Positions 26,195 to 36,768 are shown, numbered from the stretch's first letter. The stretch: 64,000 nt of DNA from Iamia sp. SCSIO 61187 (GCF_019443745.1 NZ_CP050948.1:3848001-3912000); one strand, 5' to 3'. Notes: generated by a model not told the origin, from the sequence alone. Made by a program: numbers and translations.

Positions 26195-26457
26195 CGCAGT
26201 GCCGACACCTCAGCCACGATGACATCCTTCTGCGGCTCCGCAGGGCCGAGGGCCAGGTGCGCGGCATCCAGCGGATGGTCGAGACCGGCGAGACCTGCGT
26301 CGACGTCCTGACGCAGATCGCGTCGACGCGTGCCGCGCTGGCTGCCGTGGCCCTCGGACTGCTCGACGACGAGATCACACGAGCGGTCGCCAGCGGCGGC
26401 TCGGCCGACGATGTCGCGGCGATCCGCTCCTCGCTGGCTCTGTTCGCTCAGCACTGA
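26191..26457 (+). CDS. CsoR/RcnR-like protein lacking two of three metal ligands
   Basis: 88 aa. The family core RRAEGQVRGIQRMVETGETCVDVLTQI is kept, including the first ligand (C36), but the His and second Cys of CsoR are Glu61 and Ala65 (LLDDEITRAV). C4, H6 and H9 at the N-terminus might substitute, as RcnR uses N-terminal residues. It is the last gene of the exporter operon. It could sense another signal, or be a partner of the CsoR at 3579. Confidence 0.78.
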   Translation: MTQCRHLSHDDILLRLRRAEGQVRGIQRMVETGETCVDVLTQIASTRAALAAVALGLLDDEITRAVASGGSADDVAAIRSSLALFAQH

Positions 26458-26592
26458 CCGGGCCCGCCGCTCCGGTCCGTAGTCGTCCGAAGTCGGCTTC
26501 GTAGTGCGCCCCGATGACGGGCCGAAGGATCCGGGCGACCATCGAGGCGCACGGGGCAAAGGCGCGCCGCCCTGTCCTCGGAGAGGCGAACC

Positions 26593-28134
26593 ATGAGCCC
26601 ATCGACCCGTCGAACCCTTGTGATCGTAGGAGCCTTCGCCTTGATCGTTACGGGGGTCTGGGGCACTGCGGTCCGCCCCTGGCAGGAAGCTGAGAACTAC
26701 TCCGTGATCGGCGCCACCGACCCGGCGGTGGCCGCGGCCGAGGCCGAGCGGCGCACTCCCGGAGCGTCCGTGCAGGACGTCGCCCTGACTGCTGCGCCAA
26801 CGACGTTCACCATCGAGGGCGCTGAGGTCGAGACGTGGGCGTTCAACGGGGCGGTGCCCGGACCGGAGGTGCGCGTCCAGGCTGGCGACATCGTGCGGGC
26901 CGAGGTGCGCAACGAGCTGCCCGAGCCGCTCACCATCCACTGGCACGGGATCGCGCTCCGCAACGACATGGACGGCGTCCCCGATCTCACCCAGGACGCC
27001 ATCGAGCCCGCTGAGACGTTCACCTACGAGTTCACGGCGCCCGATCCCGGCACCTACTTCTTCCATCCGCACACCGGCACCCAGCTCGACCGCGGCCTGT
27101 ACGCGCCGTTCATCGTCGAGGACCCCTCCCAACCGGGGGGTGATGACGTCGTGGTGATGATCGACGACTGGGTCGACGGGACCGGGCGCACCCCTGACGA
27201 CGTTCTCGACGAGCTGCTCCTCATGCCCGCCGAAGGCGACATGGGCCACGACATGAGCGAGATGGGCGGCGACTCGCCCACGCCCCCAATGGACCACGGA
27301 GACATGCCGGGCACCACGAGCGCCGATCAGCCGTTGGTGTCCGACACCGGCGACGTCGACTATCCCTTCTACCTCATCAACGGGCGCCCGCCCTCTGATC
27401 CCGCCGAGTACGAGGTGACCCCCGGCGAGCCCGTCCGGCTACGGCTCATCAACGCCGGGTCCGATACACCGTTTCGGGTCGCGGTGGTCGGTGCTCAGCT
27501 CACCGTCGTGGCCACCGACGGCTTCCCGGTGGAGCCCGTCGATGTCGACACGCTGTTCCTCGGGATGGGCGAGCGCTACGACGTCGAGGTCACCATCGAC
27601 GAGGTCGGTGCCGTGCCGCTCGTGGCCGAGCCGCTGGGCAAGCCTGGCGAGGCCGTGGCCCTGCTCCGCACGGGCCCCGGCGCGGCGCCCCCGGCGGACA
27701 TCTCGCCGACCCAGCTGGGTGGCCGGATCTTGGCCCTCAGCGATCTCAGGGCTGCAAGCGAGGTCCGCCTGCCTGCTGCGCCTGTCGATCGGGACTACTC
27801 CGTCGAGCTCACGGGTGGGATGGCCCCTTACGCCTGGGGCATCGCCGGCACCTCAGATGGCGCCCTGACGCTGCCCGTCCGAGACGGCGACCGGGTTCGA
27901 CTGACCATCGACAACGGGACCGAGATGTTGCACCCGATCCACCTGCACGGCCACACGTTCCAAGTCGTGACCGATGCGGGCGACGGGCCCCGCAAGGACA
28001 CCCTCATCGTGTCGGCCATGAGCCGGATCACCGTCGAGCTGGACGCCGACAACCCCGGTCAGTGGGTCCTGCACTGTCACAACATCTACCACGCCGAGGT
28101 CGGGATGATGACGGTGCTGACCTACGTCCGATAG
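26593..28134 (+). CDS. Exported multicopper oxidase
   Basis: 513 aa. An N-terminal helix (about 9-27) directs export. Three cupredoxin domains carry all four copper-ligand motifs: HWHG (H116, H118), HPHTG (H158, H160), HPIHLHGH (from H447) and HCHNIYHAEVGM (H494, C495, H496, H500, then Met as axial T1 ligand). A Met/His/Asp-rich insertion at about 215-245 (MGHDMSEMGGD, MDHGDMPG) resembles the Cu(I)-binding loop of CueO-type oxidases. Expected reaction: oxidise Cu(I) to Cu(II) with reduction of oxygen to water, protecting the envelope. Confidence 0.93.
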   Translation: MSPSTRRTLVIVGAFALIVTGVWGTAVRPWQEAENYSVIGATDPAVAAAEAERRTPGASVQDVALTAAPTTFTIEGAEVETWAFNGAVPGPEVRVQAGDIVRAEVRNELPEPLTIHWHGIALRNDMDGVPDLTQDAIEPAETFTYEFTAPDPGTYFFHPHTGTQLDRGLYAPFIVEDPSQPGGDDVVVMIDDWVDGTGRTPDDVLDELLLMPAEGDMGHDMSEMGGDSPTPPMDHGDMPGTTSADQPLVSDTGDVDYPFYLINGRPPSDPAEYEVTPGEPVRLRLINAGSDTPFRVAVVGAQLTVVATDGFPVEPVDVDTLFLGMGERYDVEVTIDEVGAVPLVAEPLGKPGEAVALLRTGPGAAPPADISPTQLGGRILALSDLRAASEVRLPAAPVDRDYSVELTGGMAPYAWGIAGTSDGALTLPVRDGDRVRLTIDNGTEMLHPIHLHGHTFQVVTDAGDGPRKDTLIVSAMSRITVELDADNPGQWVLHCHNIYHAEVGMMTVLTYVR

Positions 28135-28225
28135 GGCCCTTCCGCGCCCCCGTCCGCTTCCCAACTCCCGCAACGACGATCCGTACTCGCCCCCGATGTG
28201 CTGCTGAGCGAGACGGAGGACGCTC

Positions 28226-28570
28226 ATGGAACCTTCGACGACCAGGAGGACGACCATGGACGCAGAGCGCACGATCAAGCGACTGAGCATCTTCGGCGTG
28301 CTCCTCTTCGCAGCGGTCATCACACTCGGCCTCGCGTCGCAGCCCGATGACCCGTCTGGGGGACCGAGTCGTCCCGCACCGGGGACCGCCTACTCCCACG
28401 ACACACTGCAACAAGACGCCGGGATGACCGAGCAGATGTCGACGCCGAACGCGAACACCGGCGGCTCGTACCACCAGAACGACGCGCAGCTCCGACGTTC
28501 GCAAGATCCCGGCTACGTCCGAGCCCTCGAGGAGCACCAAGCGGGCCTCGATCAGATGCTCGCCCGATGA
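28226..28570 (+). CDS. Small membrane-anchored protein
   Basis: 114 aa (or 104 from the ATG at 28256; both starts have a GGAGGACG site). One helix (about 20-37), then a Pro/Gly/Ser-rich extracytoplasmic tail ending in a helical segment. No known domain. It lies between the multicopper oxidase and the operator of the CPD ATPase. Confidence 0.6.
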   Translation: MEPSTTRRTTMDAERTIKRLSIFGVLLFAAVITLGLASQPDDPSGGPSRPAPGTAYSHDTLQQDAGMTEQMSTPNANTGGSYHQNDAQLRRSQDPGYVRALEEHQAGLDQMLAR

Positions 28571-28632
28571 CGCAACCTCGCCGCCGCGCCGCGAGCCACC
28601 CATCTGACGCCGGTTCCCTCCCCGACCTCTCG

Positions 28633-28649
28633 TACGACATCATGTCGTA
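28633..28649. promoter_or_regulatory. BlaI-type operator upstream of the CPD ATPase
   Basis: TACGACATCATGTCGTA, a perfect 7-3-7 dyad, ending 5 bases before the ATG at 28655. No room remains for a normal ribosome site, so initiation may be leaderless or start further in. Confidence 0.82.
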
Positions 28650-28654
28650 GGTTG

Positions 28655-31146
28655 ATGGACGAGCGAGCGGCCCTGACCCACTTCCCGTCCGGAGACCCTG
28701 TGCAGACCGACGACCACCGCCACCAGGAGGCGAGCCCCGCCCAGGCCTGCGTCGTCCTGGAGACCAAGGGGATGCAGTGGGCGACCGAGCAACGGGTCGT
28801 CGAGTGCGTGCTGGACCGGGTCCCCGGCGTCCGCTCGGTCGAGGTGAACCCGGTCGCCCAGACTGCCACGGTCACCTACGACGCTTCTGTGACGAGCGTC
28901 GGACACCTGCGCTCGCGGATCGAAGACTGCGGCTACGGATGCGCCGGCGAGTCGGTGCCCCGCCACTGCTGTGATCCGATGGAGCACGCGGGCCATGCGC
29001 CGGCAACGGCGGCGAACGGCCACGAGCTCGGAGGCGAGGGCCACGCCCACCAGCCTGCGACCGGTCCGTCAGCTCACGAGATGATGGGCCACGGCGGCCA
29101 CGGCGCCATGTCGATGGATGCCATGGTCGCCGACATGCGCCGGCGCTTCTTGGTCGCCGCCGTGTTCTCGATCCCGATCCTGCTGTGGTCGCCGATCGGG
29201 CGGGACGTCCTGGGCTTCGACGTGGCCGCGCCGTTCGGGCTGCGCGACGACGTCTTAATGCTGGCCCTGAGCCTCCCCGTGATGGCGTACTCCGCGTGGA
29301 TCTTCTTCGACGGAGCGTTCCGTGCTCTTCGGGCCCGCACCCTGGACATGATGGTGCTCGTCGCCGTGGCCGTCGGCGCCGGGTTCCTGTACTCGCTGGG
29401 TGTCACCCTCACTGGTGGGGGCGAGGTGTTCTACGAGGCGGCGACGGTTCTGGCGGCCTTCGTCTTGCTCGGGCACTGGTTCGAGATGCGAGCACGCGGC
29501 GGCGCCAACGAGGCGATCCGCACCCTCCTGGACCTCGCCCCACCGATGGCCACGGTGATCCGCGACGGAGAGCCGGTCGACATCCCCACCTCCGATGTCG
29601 CAGTCGGTGACCTCCTGCTCGTGCGACCCGGGGCCAAGGTCGCCGCCGACGGCGTCGTCGAAGACGGAGACAGCGACATCGACGAGTCCATGGTCACCGG
29701 CGAGAGCCTCCCGATCCACAAGGCACCGGGCGACGGCGTCATCGGCGCGACCCTCAACACCACCGGCACCCTGCGGGTGCGGGCCAGCAGGGTCGGCTCC
29801 GACACAGCCCTGGCCCAGATCGTCAAGCTCGTCCAGGAGGCCCAGAACTCCAAGGCGCCGGGGCAGCGTCTCGCCGACCGAGCCGCGTTCTGGCTGGTGT
29901 TCGTCGCCTTGATCGGGGGAACGATCACCTTCCTCGCCTGGTACGCCGTGGCCGGCCGCCCCGCCAGCGAGGCCATCCTCTTCGCGATCACCGTCGTGGT
30001 CATCACCTGTCCGGATGCGCTCGGTCTGGCGACGCCCACGGCGATCATGGTGGGCACCGGCCTCGGCGCCAAGCGGGGCGTCCTCTTCAAGAACGCCATG
30101 GCGCTGGAGACCTCGGCCCGGACCGACACCGTGGTGATGGACAAGACCGGGACGCTGACCAAGGGCGAACCGGAGGTGACCGACGTCATCACGTCCGGCG
30201 AGAGCGACGAGCTGCGCTTCCTGTCCCTGGTCGCCGCCGTCGAGGCCGAATCCGAGCACCCGCTCGCCACCGCGATCGTCGACGAGGCCGATCGGCGGGG
30301 CGCAGAGCGGGCAGCGGTCGCGCAGTCCTTCGACAGCGTCCCCGGCCATGGTGCCATCGCCACCGTCGACGGGCACCGTGTCGTCATCGGCAATCGACGT
30401 CTCATGGAACGTGAGGGCATCGAGCTGGGCGCGCTGGCAGCACGGCGAGAGGAGCTGGCCCAGGGCGGGCGCACTGCCGTCATGGTCGGGATCGACGGGG
30501 CTGCCGCTGGACTCATCGCCATGGCCGACGCTCCCCGGCCCACGGCCCACACTGCCGTGAGCGAGCTCCGGTCGCAGGGCATCAACGTCGTCATGCTCAC
30601 GGGTGACAACGAGGCGACCGCCCGGCGGATCGCGACGATCCTCGGCGTGGACGACGTCATCGCTGACGTCCTCCGGGCGACAAGGCGTCTCGTGTGGCTG
30701 AGCTCCAGGCCCAGGGTCGCAAGGTCGCCATGGTGGGCGATGGCGTGAACGACGCCCCGGCCTTGGCGCAGGCCGACATCGGCGTCGCCATCGGTGCTGG
30801 CACCGACGTTGCCATCGAGACGGCCGATGTCGTCCTGATGCGCAGCGACCCCCTCGACGTGCCCGTGGCCCTCGAGATCGGCAGGGGCACGCTGCGCAAG
30901 ATGCGCCAGAACCTCGGGTGGGCCATCGGCTACAACGCCATCGCCCTCCCCATCGCCGCTGGCGTCTTCGCGCCCGCCTTCGGCCTCGTCCTCCGGCCCG
31001 AGATCGCCGCGCTGTCGATGTCTGGGTCCAGCTTCTTGGTCGCCGTCAACGCGCTGCTCCTCAAGCGCCTTGACCTCCCCACTCGCTCCCAGGACGCCGA
31101 GCAGCCGACTCCGACCTCGTCTGCGGAGGTCGAGGCCGGCCGATGA
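28655..31146 (+). pseudogene. CPD-type heavy-metal P-type ATPase, frameshifted near the 3' end
   Basis: An N-terminal HMA-like fold (about 28-100) has KGMQWATE where GMTCxxC is expected, so the metal cysteines are absent. A His/Met-rich linker (MMGHGGHGAMSMDAM) precedes the membrane part. The ion motif is CPD (C452 in VITCPDALGLATP), not CPC. DKTGT is at D496. At about 30671-30677 one C is missing (CTCCGGGCG for CTCCCGGGCG), so the frame ends at 30748. The rest ([12 protein letters not shown], last helices) continues in the next frame to 31146. Without the shift the product would be about 830 aa. The EamA gene start overlaps its stop. A single base error could restore it. Confidence 0.85.
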
Positions 31147-31790
31147 CGCCATCTCGGAGCGGGAGTGGTGCACCTGGCTTCGGAGATGCCGGCAAGAGCC
31201 GTCCGCGCCCCGTGCGCATGCTCTGGACCACTGCGGCGTGGGGGGCGTGCTTCGTCGCCATCCGCTGGGGACTGCGGGATGCCTCGGTGCTGTGGTTCGC
31301 CATGCTGCGGTCGACCATCGGGGGGATGGCACTGGTGACGCTCGGACTGATCCAGAGGCGGCCCCTCCCTGCAACCCTCACGAGCTGGGTGCGCATCACC
31401 GCGTTGGGCCTCTTCAACGGTGCGTTCGCGTTCGGCGCCATGTTCGCCGGGGCCGAGGGACTGGCCACCGGCACGGCCGCCGTGCTGGCCAACGCACAGC
31501 CATTGCTGATCGTGCTGCCGGCGTGGTGGCTCTTCAGCGAGCGAGTCACGGCCCGAAACGGGTTGGTACTGGCCCTGGCTTCGTCGGCCTCGTCATCGTC
31601 GCCGCACCCGGCGGTGGCGGATCCGGCGCGCTGCTGTCGGTTCTCGCGGCAGCCGCCATGACCGCCGGGACGCTCCTGTCTCGCACCTTGGGCCGCCTCG
31701 ACATCGTCCAGGTGGCCGGATGGCACTTCGTGATCGGCGGCCTCGGCGATCTGCTCCCCGTCGGCCGGCCGGCTCCCCCCGCTCGATCGA
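31143..31790 (+). pseudogene. EamA/DMT-family permease, truncated and frameshifted
   Basis: It begins at an ATG overlapping the ATPase stop. EamA helices run from RMLWTTAAWGACFVAIRWGLRD to LPAWWLFSERVTARNG. At about 31577 a G is missing (CTGGCTTCG for CTGGGCTTCG), and the reading continues in another frame as FVGLVIVAAPGGGGSGALLSVLAAAAMTAGTLLSR until homology ends near AGWHFVIGGLG. The second 5-helix repeat is gone. A related broken copy lies on the minus strand at 34400-35198. Confidence 0.8.
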
Positions 31791-31972
31791 AACGACCCCT
31801 GAGCAGAAGGCGCACCCAGGTGCGACCGCATGGCCCTGACCGAGCGACATCTCGACCGGCATCGAGCACGCCGCCCGCACCTCTCGGCTTCTCGGGCGTC
31901 GCCGACCTTCCGGCCGAAGCCGTTCCCGAGATGCGCCGGCCCCGGACGCTCGCGGCGCACGGCTGACGCGAC

Positions 31973-32000
31973 ACCGCCCCGACCCGAAGGCCGGGGCGGT
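31973..32000. terminator. Bidirectional terminator-like hairpin
   Basis: ACCGCCCCG and CGGGGCGGT form a perfect 9-bp stem with a 10-base loop, placed between the plus-strand EamA remnant and the convergent gene at 32026. No T-run follows, which is common in high-GC actinobacteria. The 180 bases before it show no recognisable gene. Confidence 0.55.
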
Positions 32001-32025
32001 CACGTGCGGGGACGTCGAGCGGCGC

Positions 32026-32310
32026 CTACCGGCTCCTGCCCGGAGCTCGAGCCGACGGGCTCCCGGACGTAACGCGGCAGCTCGAAGCCCCGGAGGTCCC
32101 CGCATGGGGTCCGGGGTTGCCGCCCTCGGGGGAACCCCCATGCGCCTCCTCTTCGGCGACGTGATCGTTGCCGAAGTACGAGAACCCCGGCGTGGCCTCG
32201 TCGCCAGCGGGAGCGACGCAGTGGGCGGCCGAGGCGGGGCTGGCCTGACTGAAGCCGAGGCCCCCGATGACCGCCGCGGCAGCGACGGCGAGACGGATGC
32301 GCTTGTTCAT
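32026..32310 (-). CDS. Small secreted protein of unknown function
   Basis: 94 aa from the ATG at 32310. A clear signal peptide (MNKRIRLAVAAAAVIGGLGF, cleavage after ASPASA) is followed by a mature part of about 65 residues, rich in Gly, His, Glu and Ser, with two cysteines. The ribosome site is weak. No family recognised. Confidence 0.55.
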   Translation of the reverse strand: MNKRIRLAVAAAAVIGGLGFSQASPASAAHCVAPAGDEATPGFSYFGNDHVAEEEAHGGSPEGGNPGPHAGTSGASSCRVTSGSPSARAPGRSR

Positions 32311-32455
32311 GTGGGTGTCCAGACGTGGGCTCATCGTGACGGCGGAGGTTCGGCACACGTAGGGCCGAAGGTGACGAGTCGCGATGTCGACTGGCGTCCG
32401 AGCCGGGGCAGCCGGATCGAGCGAAGGAAGCACCGAGCGGGACTACGGTCGAACG

Positions 32456-34162
32456 ATGGCCCGCACTCGGGGAGGACGTCTCCGAGTGGCGTCTCTGCTG
32501 CCGGGTGTTGCCATGCTCCGGCGGTATCAGTCAGCTTGGTTGGGCGCCGACCTCCTCGCGGGGTTGACGGTTGGCGCCATGCTCATCCCGCAGTCGATGG
32601 CCTACGCGGCGCTGGCGGGGCTGCCACCCGAGTACGGGTTCTACGCGGTGATCGGCGCTCTGGTGGTCTACGCGCTGGTCGGCACCAGCCGACACCTGGG
32701 CGTCGGGCCCGAGCCTGGGACCGCTGTGCTCGCCGCTCTGGGAGTCTCGTCGATCGCTGCAGGTGACAGGGAACGCTACGTCGCCCTGATGGCGGCGCTG
32801 GCGCTGCTCGTCGCTGCGATCTGTGTCGTGGGAGCGGTCGCCCGGCTCGGGTTCCTGGCATCTCTCCTCTCGAAACCGGTGCTCGTCGGCTACATCACCG
32901 GCGTGGGCCTGACCCTGTTGAGCAGCCAGCTGGCGGGCCTCACCGGTGCGCCTTTAGAGAGCGACACCTTGTTCTCTCGCTTCCGCGAGCTGCTCAGCGA
33001 GCTCGACCAGGTCCGACCAGCCTCGCTCCTCCTCGGCGTCGCCACGCTTGCGCTCATGGTGGGCCTCCGTGCTGCGGCGCCGCGAGTGCCGGGCGCGCTG
33101 GTCGCAGTCGTGATGGCGACCGTCGTCACCGCAGCCTTCGGCCTCGCTCAGCAGGGGGTGGCGGTCGTCGGCACCATCCCCGGCGGCCTACCCATCCCGG
33201 GCATCCCGGACGTGTCTCTCGCGGACCTGGGGAAGCTGTTGCCGGTTGCCGCCGGGATTGCACTGGTCGGCTACACCGACAACGTTCTCACCGCTCGCTC
33301 CGTAGCGGCACGCCACGGGTATCGGGTCGACCCGAACCAGGAACTGCTCGCACTCGGGCTCACCAACCTGACCGCCGGCCTTTCCCGGGGGTTCCCCATC
33401 TCGTCCAGCGCGAGCCGTACTGCGGTGCCCGCGTCGCTCGGCAGCCGCACCCAGCTCGCGTCGATCGTGGCCTCGGCCTTCGTTGTGGCCACCTTGCTCG
33501 GTCTGCGCCCCCTGCTGAGCGAGATCCCTCGAGCGGCGCTGGCCGCCGTGATCCTCGCGGCCGCCATCACCATCATCGATGCGGCTGGCATGGTGGCGCT
33601 CTGGCGAACCGGACGGGACGAGGCCTCGCTCGCCCTGGCCACCGCCTTTGGGGTGGTCGTGTTCGGTGTGCTGGCTGGGGTGTTGGTCGCGGTGGTGCTC
33701 TCGGTGGTGATGGCGCTCTACCGGATCGCCCGCCCCCACGATGCCGTGCTCGGAGACTACCCCGCCCTAGATGGCTGGGTCGAGGTCGACGCCCACTCTC
33801 AGGCGGAGACCGAACCCGGCCTGGTCGTCTACCGGTTCGACGCGCCGCTGTTCTTTCTCAACGCCGAACGATTCAGCGAGCGTGTCAAGCAGGTGCTCAG
33901 CGACAACCCCGGCGATGAGGACTGGCTCGTACTCGACTTCGAGGGCATCGGCTCGCTCGACGCAACCGCCACCGAAACGCTGGCCGAGCTTGTCGAGGAG
34001 GTGGCGGGGTGCGGCGTGGGCGTCGTGGCGATCGCTCGTGCCAACAGCACGGTGATGGGACGGCTCCTCCGGGCCAGGCTGATCGAGCCGGAGGGGCACC
34101 TGCGATCATTCCCGACGATCAACGGCGCAGTAGCTGCCTACCGGAGCCGCCATGACGGCTGA
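32456..34162 (+). CDS. SulP/SLC26-family anion transporter with STAS domain
   Basis: 568 aa from the ATG at 32456; upstream in-frame codons look noncoding. The membrane domain has the SulP signature region MLIPQSMAYAALAGLPPEYGFY, and about 12 helices. A cytosolic STAS domain starts at about 445 (VVYRFDAPLFFLNAERF... DFEGIGSLDATATETL). Members carry sulfate, bicarbonate or other anions; the substrate cannot be told from sequence. A C-terminal remnant of another SulP gene lies at 60826-61112. Confidence 0.9.
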   Translation: MARTRGGRLRVASLLPGVAMLRRYQSAWLGADLLAGLTVGAMLIPQSMAYAALAGLPPEYGFYAVIGALVVYALVGTSRHLGVGPEPGTAVLAALGVSSIAAGDRERYVALMAALALLVAAICVVGAVARLGFLASLLSKPVLVGYITGVGLTLLSSQLAGLTGAPLESDTLFSRFRELLSELDQVRPASLLLGVATLALMVGLRAAAPRVPGALVAVVMATVVTAAFGLAQQGVAVVGTIPGGLPIPGIPDVSLADLGKLLPVAAGIALVGYTDNVLTARSVAARHGYRVDPNQELLALGLTNLTAGLSRGFPISSSASRTAVPASLGSRTQLASIVASAFVVATLLGLRPLLSEIPRAALAAVILAAAITIIDAAGMVALWRTGRDEASLALATAFGVVVFGVLAGVLVAVVLSVVMALYRIARPHDAVLGDYPALDGWVEVDAHSQAETEPGLVVYRFDAPLFFLNAERFSERVKQVLSDNPGDEDWLVLDFEGIGSLDATATETLAELVEEVAGCGVGVVAIARANSTVMGRLLRARLIEPEGHLRSFPTINGAVAAYRSRHDG

Positions 34163-34399
34163 CCGCTGGCTCGCTGACCGCTCGCTCTCGGTACCCCCCA
34201 AACCTGGATCGACAGTGGGTTGCCGCTGACCCGGTGCCGGCGGCGAGGGCCATCGGCCCTCAGGATTGCGCAGACGTTCCACGCCCCGGGTCTGACCGGC
34301 ATGGTCGTGCACGCATGCGAGTCAGTGATGGACGATCTCCTGAAAACCCGGTGGTGATCTCCAGTCCCGAACGCCTTCGAGCTGCGTCGTCACCCCTGG

Positions 34400-35198
34400 C
34401 CCTTGGGTGGACAGGGCCGCCGTCTCCAGTGATGCCGGGACCCGCGCGGCGAACCACGGTCGAGAGCGAGACGAGGACCAGGGACATCCCTGCGATTGCC
34501 CAACGACCGGGACGCTCGTCGTGAGGAGCAGGCCGAACGCAACGCCGAAGACGGGCACCAGGAAGGTCCACGCGGCCAGCTCGCCAAGGGGGAGCGCAAC
34601 GTCTCGGTGAACCACGCCCAGAACGCCAGCGCCGAGCCGACCAGCGCCAGGAACGCGAGCGACCCGACGAACCGGGGCGTCCAAGGAAGTGCCAGCCCAC
34701 GGCCTGGACGACGTCGATGCCGGCGAGGCGTCTCGAGAGCAAGGTCCCGGCGGTGATGGCCATCGCAGCCAGGATCGCCAGCCAGGCACCCGATCCGCCC
34801 CCGCCCGGCACGGCGACGACGATCAGGCCAGCGAACCCGACGACCAGCCCGAGCGAAGTGCGGGCGGTCCCCCGTTCGCCGTAGAGCCACCACGCTGGGA
34901 GGAGGACCAGTAGTGGTTGGGCGGTGGTGAGGACGGCGGCGGTCCCCGTGGCGAGGCCGTCGGCGCTCGCGAACATCGCAGCGAAGCCGATGCTGGCATT
35001 GGTCACCGCCAGCAGGACGATCAGGTGCCACGACTTGGCACCGGCCGGCATGGGTCGCCGTTGTGCGGTTTCAAGCGTGATGAGGGCGGCGCCGGCGACC
35101 AGGGCCCGCAGGGCCGCGAACCACAGCACCGGAGCGTCCCGCAGACCCCAACGGATGGCCACGAAGCAACCGCCCCAGGCCGCTGTCACCCACAGCAT
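34400..35198 (-). pseudogene. EamA/DMT-family permease, multiply frameshifted
   Basis: It starts MLWVTAAWGGCFVAIRWGLRD at 35198 and reads well to VVQAVGWHFL near 34700. Later helices appear in other frames (FVGSLAFLALVGSALAFWAWFTE, then FLVPVFGVAFGLLL, then IAGMSLVLVSLSTVV). At least three shifts and a small deletion make it nonfunctional. It is homologous to the broken copy at 31143, and both adjoin CPD ATPase sequences, so ATPase plus EamA was an ancestral pair. Confidence 0.8.
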
Positions 35199-35301
35199 CC
35201 GACCGGTGCGGGGCTGGCTGCGTCGGTCGCGGCCGGTCCATTCGAGCCGCGCTGCACCCCTGACCGGACCTGCGCCGCACGCGTCCGCGAGGCGGGGAGG
35301 G

Positions 35302-36600
35302 TCACACCGTCACGTCGGAGCCGTCCGGCGCCTGTCTGCGAGGCCCTTGCGCCCCGTCCGCAATCCGGGCCTCCGCGCCGTCGGCCGGCTCAGGCAGCCG
35401 GAGATGCATGAGCAGCAGGGCGTTGACGGCGACGAGGAAGCTGGAGCCGGACATGGACAGGGCGGCGATCTCGGGGCGCATCACGTCCGAAGGCGGGCTC
35501 GAAGACGCCGGCGGCGATGGGGAGGGCGATGACGTTGTACCCGATGGCCCAGCCGAGGTTCTGACGCATCTCGCGGCGGTTCCACGGCCGATCTGGAGGG
35601 CGACGTCGACGTCGAGGGGATCGCTGCGCATCAACACGATGTCGGCGGTCTCGATGGCGACATCGGTCCCTGCCCCGATAGCCACACCGATCTCAGCTTG
35701 GGCAAGGGCCGGCGCATCGTTGACGCCGTCGCCCACCATCGCCACCTTTTTGCCCTGCGCCTGGAGCTCGGCGATGGCCGACTTGTCACCGGGGAGGACG
35801 TCAGCGTTCTGGTTCGTCCTGGTCGCCCTCGTCGGCGGCAACGGGCACCTTCCTGGTGTGGAGCGTGCTGGCCGGCCGGCCGGTCGGCGAGGCCATGTTG
35901 TTCGCCATCACGGTGGTCGTCATCACCTGCCCGGACGCCCCGGGCCTGGCCACGCCAACGGCGATCATGCTCGGCACCGGGCTGGGGCCAATCGCGGTGT
36001 GCTCTTCAAGAACGCCGTGGCCCTCGAAGCAACTGCACACATCGAAGTCGTCGTCATGGACAAGGCCGGAACTCTGACCAAGGGTGAGCCCGAGGTTATG
36101 GACGTCATCGCGGAGGGCATCGAGGACGATCGGCTCCTCGCCCTCGTCGCTGCCGTTGAACGGGAATCGGAGCACACCCTGGCCCAGTCGATCGTCACCG
36201 AAGCCGTCGAGCGTGGTGCGCCGGCCCTGCGAGCTGAGAGCTTCGAGGGCATCCCTGGCCACGGCGCCCTCGCCGATGTCGACGGACACCGTGTGTCGTG
36301 GTCGGCAACCGCCGACTGATGGAACGCGATGACGGTGCTGACAGCGAGCAGCTGTCCGATCCGGCTGGCAGTGGCCTCGTTGTCACCGGTCAACATGACG
36401 ACCTCGGCGCCGAGCCGCCGAGGCTCGGCGACCGCGACAGCGGCGGTTGGACGGGGGGCGTCGGCCATGCCGACCAGGCCAGCGGCACGACCGTCGATGG
36501 CGAGGAGGACGGCGGTCCGGCCGCCCTCGGCGAGCTCTTGGCGTCGGGCACCGAGCTGGCCGAGAGCGACACCGTGACGCACTCGACCATCGTGCGCCCG
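35302..36600. pseudogene. Scrambled CPD-type P-type ATPase: three pieces in mixed orientation
   Basis: Piece R (about 35302-35802, minus) encodes the C-terminal part from [27 protein letters not shown] to the last helix. Piece P (about 35803-36330, plus) encodes the middle: [34 protein letters not shown], and up to the NRRLMERD region, with a frameshift. Piece Q (about 36331-36600, minus) encodes ELAEGGRTAVLLAIDGRAAGLVGMADAPRP to ATASRIGQLL. In an intact gene the order is P-Q-R on one strand. The N-terminal half is absent. DKTGT has become DKAGT. Two inversions, or a misassembly among the ATPase copies, would explain it. Confidence 0.75.
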
Positions 36601-36768
36601 ATGCCGCGGCGTCAGCCGGGCATTGGGGTGCTGAGACCTAGCGTGAGACATGCGCCCTCCGGTTGAGCTGTGAGTGGTCGAAGACCCACAAGCCCACTCG
36701 GAGGGCTCACCTCATCGGTGGGTCACCCCACCCCACCCGGACAGGGACAACGTCCCCGGTCGTCACAG

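Noticed and set aside
31795-31970. Plus-strand reading ending GFSGVADLPAEAVPEMRRPRTLAAHG
   Set aside because: It has no start, no recognised family and high-GC shadow composition; left as intergenic.
36650-36720. Inverted repeat CCCTCCG / CGGAGGG near the scrambled ATPase, possible IS end
   Set aside because: Only 7-8 bases match with a loop of about 35, and no transposase or second end was found.
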